Below, piece after piece: positions 55,948 through 64,000 of a DNA stretch of 64,000 nucleotides. This DNA comes from Sipunculus nudus (Eukaryota; Annelida; Sipuncula; Golfingiida; Sipunculidae). Both the position numbers and the translations under genes were made by a program. The DNA is taken from NCBI GenBank assembly GCA_026874595.1, contig CM049316.1, positions 44,159,695-44,223,694 on the forward strand, read 5' to 3'. Position 1 is the stretch's first letter. Each line of letters opens with the position of its first letter. The notes below the pieces were generated by a model. The model was not told where the DNA came from. It saw nothing but the letters and a program-made list of their open reading frames with translations, and did not search any database.

Positions 55948-56069
55948 TCGCCAGAGCGTCATTTTGCCTTTTGCTAGATGTATAAGGTCAGAGACGAAGT
56001 TTCCTGTGGTCTGCTTAATCTCACAGATTTGTGGAAACAAAACTTGACAACACAGTTCATTCAATTCAC
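55948..56069. other. No recognisable feature
   Basis: Short spacer. Confidence 0.4.
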
Positions 56070-56410
56070 ACTGCGCTGACTGTACGACTCTGCTGTTTAG
56101 GGATTATGGGCGTCATGATCTGACCCCAACAATGCACCGCGACTTCTAAATACATCAGCGGTTTTTCGCCGGTTTAGTTAAAATGTAGTGAAGGGGTAAT
56201 GTATCCGTTCAAATATATTGGATTTTAATTGTTTAATAATAAATTACATAAACATGGGTGTTTTTTTTGTGGTAAGGACTTCACGGAATAAGTCATATTT
56301 TATAAGCATACATACGTAAAATATGACAAAATATGTTTCCTTGAAATGTAACAAATTTTTTATTTTGAGTTTGTCATTTGGGACAAGTAGCCCTGGCCGT
56401 CCCACAGTGC
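56070..56410 (+). repeat. Family D dispersed repeat, copy 3
   Basis: CACTGCGCTGACTGTACGAC, CCCCAACAATGCACCGCGAC, GTATCCGTTCAAATAT, GGACTTCACGGAATAAGTCA, GACAAGTAGCCCTGGCCGTC and CCACAGTGCCTCCCAGGAAG match the other copies. Confidence 0.65.
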
Positions 56411-56594
56411 CTCCCAGGAAGAGGTTCGTTTTACGAGTAGAACCGAAATCTGGCTGAAGGGTGCATTCATTCTTTTAGAACGTATACTAGTCCTATGTTG
56501 TTCCCACTGGAAACCTAGATCGTTACCAACATTACTTGTCACATATCTCCTTCCATGGGATGTAAAAGAAATTAGTTCTTTATTATAACTGCAC
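56411..56594. other. No recognisable feature
   Basis: Short spacer. Confidence 0.4.
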
Positions 56595-56598
56595 ATAC

Positions 56599-56754
56599 TG
56601 TTACGGGGTGACATAAAAGCGGACCGAACTGTCTCGTTAGAAAAGCTTGCTTTTCTGGCGAAGCGGTTGGTACGCCGGACTTGTGCGCCACCAACATGGG
56701 TTCGACTTCCGGATCGGCCCGATATTTTCCCCTGAACAAATTGTATTCGTGACA
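56599..56754 (+). mobile_element. Solo LTR of the TRIM, perfect 4-bp target duplication
   Basis: 156 bp starting TGTTACGGGGTGACATAAAA and ending ATTCGTGACA. ATAC at 56595-56598 and 56755-56758 is a perfect target duplication, which fixes both ends independently of the TRIM at 48 kb. The A box TGGCGAAGCGG (56656-56666) is perfect and the B box GGTTCGACTTC (56699-56709) has one mismatch. It has an extra small hairpin, AGAAAAGCTTGCTTTTCT, just upstream of the tRNA-like part. A solo LTR normally arises by recombination between two LTRs. Confidence 0.88.
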
Positions 56755-56758
56755 ATAC

Positions 56759-57419
56759 AAATATATAAATAACATTTTTAGCAATTTCTTTCCTTTCTGC
56801 ATACGCATTGGGAGGCTTCTGGCTACTGACAACACAACGATTGCATGTGAATTGAAGGACAGTTTCCAAACTGTACGTATTGCTCTATTACAGCTGTACA
56901 GGCACCAACTATAAATTCCTTCTTTTTAAGCCCCATAAGTTCCATGTTTTGAATACAACAAAAATGTTGTACACTATGAAATTAAGAGCTTATTTGCTGT
57001 TTGTTGGGGGAGTTTGCTGAATTTGCTTGTGGTTTAATTATATTAGGAAATTAACTGTCGAGCTTTTTTTTCTGCTATATTCCCCCATGTTAACAAAGTC
57101 GTTTCTAATATTAACAATCAGATATTCAATACATGATTCTCAGTTAAGTCTCTTATCGCCAAGAAGTAAAAATACTGTATGATTCCATGACCTTTTTTGT
57201 TATCCGCATAGCATCAGCTTTCATGGTTTAACAGTCTAGTCCGCTTCATATTCCACAATATATGTGTTACAAACATCAAGTAATTTTGTAGATGATAAAA
57301 TCTTATAAGATTTAATGGGAGGTTATGGGATGTTCAGTAGATATATAGCCAATTGCAACTTGCGCTCTACTGTTTCTGGCACAGGGCCAAGAATTATTTA
57401 TGATAAACAATGTTCTCGC
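56759..57419. other. No recognisable feature
   Basis: AT-rich, unique-looking. Confidence 0.4.
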
Positions 57420-57515
57420 GTTCTCAGTGAAAGATCGCTCAAGGCGGGTTGGAACCCGGTCCACCATTCTCAGTTCTGGAGACGTTGGGATGGGAGACCG
57501 ATCCATATGGCTTTG
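57420..57515 (+). other. 5S-rRNA-like 3' segment, possible remnant
   Basis: GTTGGGATGGGAGACCG at 57484-57500 is close to the internal control region end of animal 5S rRNA (CTTGGATGGGAGACCG). AGATCGCTCAAGGCGGGTTGG upstream sits roughly where the box A region would be. The rest does not align. It could be a decayed 5S-derived SINE head or chance. Confidence 0.25.
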
Positions 57516-57649
57516 TACGCATCATTTCTGACGGTAATTTTTCAAATAGCAGGTTACGTTACGTTATCACATAACAAGAACTAAACAGTGTCACATCTTA
57601 AGCTGACGTACAGGTCTTCATGCCATAGTAACTGATAATGAAGGCTTTT

Positions 57650-57905
57650 GTCACACAGCGCAGAATCTTTCACACAAAAGTGCGACTCTGCTAGTTCCAT
57701 ATATGCGGAAAACTGTTGGTTTTTCAGACTTATCACTGGGATTCTTTGCTAATGTGCGCAGGTATGTTAGGTATGAATTGTATGAAGGCAAATTACATGA
57801 ACCTGAATGTGTTTGTGTTGAGGACTTAACGGAATGAGTAATATTTTGCAAGCATGCGCAAGTGCAATGTTAACAAAAGCCTTGGATTGAATTGTGACAA
57901 TAATG
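57650..57905 (+). repeat. Family D dispersed repeat, copy 4
   Basis: GTGCGACTCTGCTAG, AAATTACATGAACCTGAATG, GAGGACTTAACGGAATGAGT, AATATTTTGCAAGCATGCGC and AAGTGCAATGTTAACA. This copy is closest to the copy at 25250. Confidence 0.65.
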
Positions 57906-59831
57906 GATCAGCCCTTGTAGTTGTAATATATTGAACTCGTCCCAGTTGACCCTGGTTGCCAAATGAAACAATCGTCCCATGAGCCTGTACTCAAACTCCG
58001 CCTGCAACAAGTTTATGAAAGAACTACACAAGTTGTTTCGTTTGGTTGGCATAATTTCATGATATGTCTTTGTATTGATCTGTTCAAATGAACTGGTGCG
58101 ATTCATTCTGAAAAGGTCCAACGTTGTATATAAAATAGGTATAATTTTCGTAAATAAAAGGAGAGAAATCATTTGAGTCTAAATCTCACAGAAAATTGTA
58201 ATTATGATATTTAGAAATTATAAAGTTAATACAGTCAATGTACTTGGAAGGATAGGGTATTTTTTAGATAAGTTTGTATTTAGTAGAAAGAGTGGAATAC
58301 ATTCATTTAGATTTTATCAGTATATTTAAGCTTAATTAATAAAAGCTGAACCCGGAACTCGCAGAATGATTCTTCTTATTGAACATTGTTCCGATGGTAT
58401 AGATGTAGCCCGCCAAAAGGAAAATTTGACATGCCTTGTCTTTAAGGTGCCCATTCTATACCTAGGCATATTAACTGTTTAGGCACATATAGTAATTAGT
58501 ATACAGTGTTCTCATCTGGAAGTATAATAAACTTGCACTTGGCGCGATCAAAGACACGAAAGAAAAGTAAACATACACAGCACCTTATAACGGTAATAAT
58601 GACGTAATCTCAAATGTATCTGGGTTAATCGTTTGCATAATAAACAGAAATCCAAATTCCTTAACAGTATTATAATCTAATTATATATCATTCTTTTAAT
58701 ATCGTTACTTTCACACTTATGCAATAGAAACAAGCATTATTTCATCATTATGAATAATCAAAATTTAAAAATCGTGTTTTGATATATCGGGCTTTTGAAT
58801 AGATAGCGCTGGAAAAGGCACGGACGGTTATAGACGCAAGCATCTGGTCATATCTGTCCTGGTATGGACGGCTATCGGCAAAAACGAACGTAAACACCTG
58901 GTTCCCTTCAGACACTGACAATGTCGCATTGACTGTGATTTATGCCGGGTACAAGATTAGGAAGACGCCATATCAATAAAAAAAAAGCCAGTCCACAACT
59001 TTACGTCATACAGTTTGCCGTTTTACTTTCACTCATTCTCTTCCTTTTGTGTATATTTTGCAAAAAAAAAAAATGTATCGCAAAAACATTTAACAAATCT
59101 AAATTAAAATTTTTACCGCCCTAACCTTATTTTTTACTGGCTATATATACTAATGTATATACTTTAAACAAGTATACATAAATTGAAGCCACTCTTTTCG
59201 TTTTCTGGTAGAATGCAAACCCGAATTTAACATTATATAATGTTATACCCTTTACCATGCGGTCTTCAAAGATTATAAAATCACCGAAGACGATTTCATT
59301 TTAATGTGTTTTCTTTTCTTTTCTTACTATTTGCTCTGTGAGGTCCGCGATGGGTAATATTCTGTTCGTAGAATAAACTTTATAGAGAATTTGGTCAACG
59401 CCAAAATCATCACATGATCATCTACTTGAATTCTACAAAGATAATGTATCGCGGAACAAGTTTGATGGCATTTATCAAATTCCGTCTTCTTTCAAGATGG
59501 AATATGAATTCTTAATTTGTTAGATTTAATGCAACTCCTGGGTCTTTATAAAGTGTACAACTGGCCCGTCTGGATGAATACATCTTAAGTAATTACAAGT
59601 ACCGTGTTCGCACAACAACCATCCTTCATGTAAATGAGTGAATGCATCTAACAAAACTGACAGTATGTAATTCTTTGGTGTACATTCGCTCTGCTTTGGA
59701 CATTTCACATGGAGCCCGCTTTTGTCTCAGTTTACATACCAAAGAGACACAAGCAAGACTTGGCAGACACAATTCCATTACGTACGGACCTACTCTTTAT
59801 ATTAACGAGAAATCACCATGGGACCCGTCGT
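57906..59831. other. No recognisable feature
   Basis: AT-rich, unique-looking. A 100-codon open frame (57870-58172, - strand) resembles nothing I know. Confidence 0.4.
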
Positions 59832-60657
59832 CAGGGGCGGATACAGAATCTTAGAAAAGAGGGGGCTCAACTTCCTAGCACAGGTAAACAGGTGTTCCTG
59901 GGGGTGCTGAAGACTTTATTACGTAACTCTCGCATGCAGATGTATATAAAAAAGAAAAAGGCAGCACACGCTAAAATCGTATTTTTGGTAATAAGTGGGT
60001 AATATTCCAACTAGCTTACCCCGCCCTTATTTTTCACTTGAAGGCCAGTTCAGTTTCATCCAAAATACGACAGAGTAAACTGAAAACTGGATAAACTGTT
60101 TTAATATTATGAGAAAGCACAACAACACAATAATTAAGGGCGTAAATTGTGATTCATAAGCCAAAGGAATAACTTGCATAAAGATAATTTTCAAATTTAT
60201 AAACAAAAAAATAGGACAAAGGTTTAAAAAAAAACATCTTACCGCCTATTTTGTAATAGAATCAAATCATGTTTGTTGATTTTTTTTACGAAGAACTGGA
60301 TAATTTGTAAAGCCTGTCTCTTTGAGACTCAGAAAATGTAAAGATATGGAGGCTCTTAGGTACTGATTTAGAGCAAATAACTGTTTTCTGCCTTCACAGA
60401 CAATCATAGATACCGACAGATATTCGAAAAATAATTTTAGATATCTCTCGATATATGGAGAAATAAGACAAATGGCCACTTTAGGACGAACTCTGCATAA
60501 TTTCATCATTTCACTCATCATCGATTCAAGACCAAAAACGCATGTATACAAGGCGTGACCTCAATGGATTTCCATAACACAAGTCCGATGAGACCGACGT
60601 CAATTATAATGTAGATTCCAAGACGTTCTGTTCGCACCCCCTATGAATCCGCCCCTT
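59832..60657. mobile_element. Putative hAT-like MITE with CAGGGGCGGATAC ends
   Basis: CAGGGGCGGATACAGAATCT at 59832 faces ATGAATCCGCCCCTT ending at 60657, 826 bp apart. The left 60 bp match the element at 41288 (GGGGCTCAAC, CACAGGTAAACA). The 8-mers CCCGTCGT and ATTCGTCA do not form a clear duplication. No coding capacity. Confidence 0.55.
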
Positions 60658-62017
60658 ATTCGTCATCTGCGGTTAGTAAGTGTAGTCGTACTGCCGTCTG
60701 TATAGAGAGTTGATGCCAGTCTGTTAGTATTTACTTACCCTGAGTTTGTGATCAGTCTTTTTTAAAAGTCTAATAAATCGAGCCCCGTATATGTCGGCGG
60801 ACTGAGGGGGCCACCATGTTTATCTTTTTATAATACCGCTACAAAGCCACTGTATAACACAAAGTCCATGCTGTCCTGCCGCTCCTTAACCAAGCGAACA
60901 AACGGACCAATCGTTACCTGTAAACGCTTTCTCCTCCAAGTTCCCGTCTCAGACAGATTTGTATCTTCCATCAAGTGAGCGAGACGTCATCAAGCCCAGA
61001 CATTTCGCTCCAGATTTTCTGGATTTTTTTTCTGTTCCTTGTAATCATCAGCCAGCCCCACCTCAGTTGGAACTTATTCATGCCGTTCAAGTTATTTGAA
61101 TATGCTATTTTAATTTCACTATAAGCAACATTTAATACTTAAAGGGACATAATCAGGAGCATCATTACGCCTATTCTTTCACACTATAAGTTCATTTTTC
61201 CTTTATACAAAAGTTTCCCATCTCACTACACAGTCTCAGTTCCTCTGCTTGTTGGTAAACACAGCCCATGTGTGCCCGTTTACCATAACAAGGCCGCATG
61301 GCCGGAGGTTCGAATGTGAGCCGCCACAGGGGCTGTTTCAGCCAGAGGTAACATGTATAACATTTAAGGGGCCGAGTCAGGGCAACTTCTGATTGACATT
61401 GTTGTGGTACGGGCGATGCACCCTTAGCGTTTATGTTGACACCTATGATCGCGCTCGGTCCACTGTTTTGAACACTCGTTTACAGAAGTAAGTAAACGGT
61501 TTCAGGGCAATATTTGGGCAGGTACAAATTTATTTTAAAGGAAAAGGCTATTTTTCGTATTAATTCAACATGCTTAACAGGTGATAAGGCCCATTTAAAA
61601 TAAAACGGAAATGTGTTATTTTTGGCATTGGAACTCCCCCCACGAGCATCTTATCTCCAAAGTCACACAATTCTCAGTGATAATCATTATATTCGAAAAA
61701 GATGAGGAAAGCAAACATTAATTTTATACTTTTTTTAGTATGACTTCAATTACATATTCTATTCATGGAACTTGGAAGACATACGTGTGCGCGGTGAGAA
61801 AATCAGCAAACATGCTGAGGAATATTTCTTGCATATTCTGCGTGTAATTTGAATGTAAACAAACATATTTAGCGGTTTGTATTGTTTATTCAAAATACCG
61901 TTGGTGTCCAGGCTTTGTCAAATTGATTCCCCATCGAGTTTTTCAGGGTTTTTTTTCGAAAAAGCATCTAATTGCCGCCCTTACATATCGGTAGACTCTC
62001 TGTAGACTGAGCGCAGC
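60658..62017. other. Unique-looking; GC-balanced block 60830-61080
   Basis: No gene recognised. GGAGGTTCGAATGTGAG at 61303 has a B-box-like core but no A box or stems. Confidence 0.4.
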
Positions 62018-62236
62018 TAAGGGTTCTAAAAGTGCCGCTAGGTGCTCTAAAAGTGCCGCTATGTGCACTAAAAGTGCCGCTATAGGTGCTCAAAAAGTGC
62101 CGCTAGGTGCATCAAAAGTGCCGCTAGGTGCTCTAAAAGTGCCGGGCTAGATGCTCTTAAAGTGCCGCTAGGTGGTCTACACGTGCCGCTAGGTGCTCAA
62201 AAATGCCGCAAGGGGCTCTAAAAGTGTCGCTAGGTG
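62018..62236. repeat. 21-bp minisatellite, about 10 copies
   Basis: The unit is TCTAAAAGTGCCGCTAGGTGC. Units vary in the TGCTCT part and three have 1-2 bp indels. It is flanked by unique sequence on both sides, so the array is complete. Confidence 0.95.
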
Positions 62237-62700
62237 CAGTCGATAAAAACTCAGTGATAAAATAACCCGCAGGACCAGTCCAGTCTTTTAGCAGCATTTA
62301 GTGTCATACACCATGAGTCTAATAAATTCCCTGATAAAACAATAAACTTTCTATCATGACACACGCAGTAATGGTTAGTGCTTAATGTGGTGTGTACATT
62401 ATCACGCTGACAAGCTCACCTTGGTAAAAGTAAGTTATGATGTTTGCTAAATGGGCAACGAAATATTTATGACAAGCCACGTTGTAAAGATCAGCCTTGT
62501 AGAATATAGCCAATTTTTTAGTACATTAATAACATTTACCCGTTATACTAGCATATAAAGAATATTCTTAGCCGTTAGATTGGTATATAAATACGGTATA
62601 TAAATCATAACACTGAATTTGTGTTTAAGAGTGCTTTGGCAGAAGCCATAGGAAGGAACCGTGTTGCAAACTTTATTGCATCCGTGCTGCAGCATTTATT
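62237..62700. other. No recognisable feature
   Basis: AT-rich spacer. Confidence 0.4.
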
Positions 62701-63205
62701 GCCTCCGCCAGGAGAATATGCGTTAATTTCCGTTTGTGTGTGTGTGTCTGTGTGTATAAATATAAAAATATTTATTTTACATGGATTATACAAATAGTAT
62801 GTGTATGTGTTTGTTTACAACATAATTCACGCAATCATGAACCGAATTTCATGAATGAAATTTCAGGGCATTTCGGGAATGGGCTCAAAAAGAATCGATT
62901 GGATTTTTAGGTTGATCCAGTATTTCTCAAGCTTCTGGAGCGTCATCAAATAATATTCACAAATGTACGGTCATATATGCACGAGTGAACCTTGGAATAT
63001 GGGCTAAAAAGGCGAATAAGGTCTAGCCCTTGCACCACGCAATTTGTCTTTACCCACCTGTTCAGGTCACGGCCGAGCGCCCGGCACTTCCGAATGACGG
63101 TGTTCAGGCTCTTCGAAGAGCGTTTTAATACTTTGAGTTCTGAGGTGACTGGGTGCAAACACGGGTAAGGGAGCATCCCACAAAGGACCCCCACATGGCG
63201 GAGGC
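62701..63205 (+). mobile_element. GCCTCCGCCA MITE with two insertions
   Basis: Left TIR GCCTCCGCCA (62701-62710) and right TIR TGGCGGAGGC (63196-63205) are perfect. Family blocks occur in order: GT tract, CATAATTCACGCAATCATG, TTTCAGGGCATTTCGGGAAT, GGAGCGTCATCAAATAATAT, CGGTCATATATGCACGAGTG, GGGAGCATCCCACAAAGGAC, CACATGGCGGAGGC. Extra pieces are about 45 bp at 62753-62800 (the SINE/LINE tail) and about 130 bp at 63022-63150 of unknown origin. Confidence 0.88.
62766..62798 (-). mobile_element. SINE/LINE 3' tail fragment inside the MITE
   Basis: On the - strand CTATTTGTATAATCC then ATGTAAAATAAATATTT, the tail shared by SINE-C and the LINE at 48.95 kb. It is a very short, 5'-truncated insertion. 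Confidence 0.65.
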
Positions 63206-63844
63206 ATGTATCCATTAGGATGCATATTTCTAGTTGATATAGTGATTTACATGTTTCGAACAAGAAGCACCTGCACAGCACAAAAGGCATTTATTCTGTA
63301 AATATTTTAACTTTTTAATCTTTCTTATCTGAAATTGCATACTGTACTCAATATGTTGCCCATGTGACCAGAAGTCATAGTGGTGGTATTTTTATTTAAT
63401 AACATTAACCTTTCTAATTAATCAGCTTTCTCTATTAACAGACGGTTACATTCTTCATAATGAAATAACCCACAAAATTTAATTTGAATCCCTGAAAAAA
63501 TAATAAACAAGTAATTGTTTTTGTAACGAATATTTTTTACTAATCCTAAAAATTAACTGCAATTATAATCGATTGCTTTTGGAACGTAACTGTTAGAACA
63601 ATTTCTTTATATACGATTCGTGAATAATTCTATCAAACTTTCAAGGTTGTTGAAGCATACATGACTATCAACTAGGTGCCCATGGAGGTGAGCATGAATA
63701 CTTTGCTTACTTCAATTATAACTCCACAAGATGCCAGAAGTATAATGTCTACGTGGCTGCTTGTTGTTTGTTTGTCATCAGCCTTACACAACAAAGGGTT
63801 ATGTCTAGTTTTAATGACATTTTAAGGAGGATTAAGGTAAACAA
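63206..63844. other. No recognisable feature
   Basis: AT-rich, unique-looking. Confidence 0.4.
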
Positions 63845-64000
63845 AGTACCTGGCCAATGGATATTTTTTTGTTGGAGGTAACCACCACCAATTTTTAATG
63901 CTAGCTAGCTTAATTAAGTATATGTGCATATGCAGAATTTCATTCCGGTTTCGAATTACGTGCCACTGCAGTATCACACACTCCCTATCATTTTATATCC
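63845..64000 (+). mobile_element. Composite repeat with SINE-B start, cut by right edge
   Basis: 63878-63953 matches 53610-53690. From 63961 the sequence (CACTGCAGTATCACACACTC, CCTATCATTTTATATCC) matches the 3' side of SINE-B at 55652-55690 and runs off the window. This copy is uninterrupted and therefore shows the ancestral join. Confidence 0.75.

Noticed and set aside
56360-56869. 169-codon frame on the - strand
   Set aside because: Crosses family D and the solo LTR; the readable part is repeat sequence.
61290-61345. tRNA gene at GGAGGTTCGAATGTGAG
   Set aside because: Only a B-box-like core. No acceptor, D or anticodon stems and no A box.

Overview
This window looks like animal nuclear DNA from a repeat-rich, AT-rich genome, most likely a marine invertebrate and probably a lophotrochozoan such as a mollusc. 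That assignment is an inference from the mix of non-LTR retrotransposons, tRNA-derived SINEs, short inverted-repeat DNA elements, very long (AT)n tracts and dispersed GAGTCC-type hexamer repeats. Nothing in the sequence fixes the species. I find no host protein-coding gene that I can support. Almost every open frame is explained by a microsatellite, a tandem repeat or a mobile element.

Layout. 0-1 kb: 30-bp minisatellite, cut by the left edge. 1.3-9 kb: a SINE (call it SINE-C), a tRNA-like remnant, small dispersed repeats, microsatellites, a second SINE (SINE-B) and a 64-bp tandem duplication. 10-16.5 kb: mostly unique sequence, a MITE with TGGTTCTCAGG ends (14.1 kb) and a 390-bp long inverted repeat with a 17-nt loop (15.96-16.35 kb). 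17.0-19.4 kb: decayed L2/CR1-like LINE on the + strand. 20-31 kb: microsatellites, copies of a MITE with GCCTCCGCCA ends, the first copy of a 4-copy repeat (family D) and an LTR-like repeat. 32-44 kb: copies of a repeat built on the palindromic motif GGTAA.CTGAAATCGATTTCAG (the GGTAACC family), a second MITE, a second LTR-like repeat and GAGTCC satellite. 45.8-47.3 kb: a GCCTCCGCCA MITE split by a 1.1-kb element with TGTTA ends and about 13 internal copies of its own terminal motif. 48.08-48.47 kb: a complete miniature LTR retrotransposon (TRIM). 48.9-50.6 kb: 5'-truncated LINE on the - strand with one in-frame stop. 52.5-56 kb: AT tracts, a MITE, and a three-layer nest (hAT-type element in a GGTAACC repeat in a SINE-B-containing repeat). 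56.6 kb: solo LTR of the TRIM. 57-64 kb: family D copy, 21-bp minisatellite, GCCTCCGCCA MITE, and a third SINE-B that runs off the right edge.

The most interesting reading is the TRIM at 48080-48472 (- strand). It has two LTRs of 134 and 140 bp with TG...CA ends and a 119-bp interior. A tRNA-Pro-like primer-binding site follows the 5' LTR, and a polypurine tract precedes the 3' LTR. Each LTR carries a tRNA-like sequence with consensus Pol III A and B boxes. A solo LTR at 56599-56754 has a perfect 4-bp target duplication and confirms the ends. The closest known parallel is Cassandra in plants, whose LTRs carry 5S rRNA promoter sequence.

A second system-level reading is a SINE/LINE partnership. 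The 3' tail of SINE-C (1.3 kb, 32.8 kb, and a tail fragment at 62.77 kb) closely matches the 3' tail of the LINE at 48.95 kb. All repeat family names here are local labels; no database was consulted.
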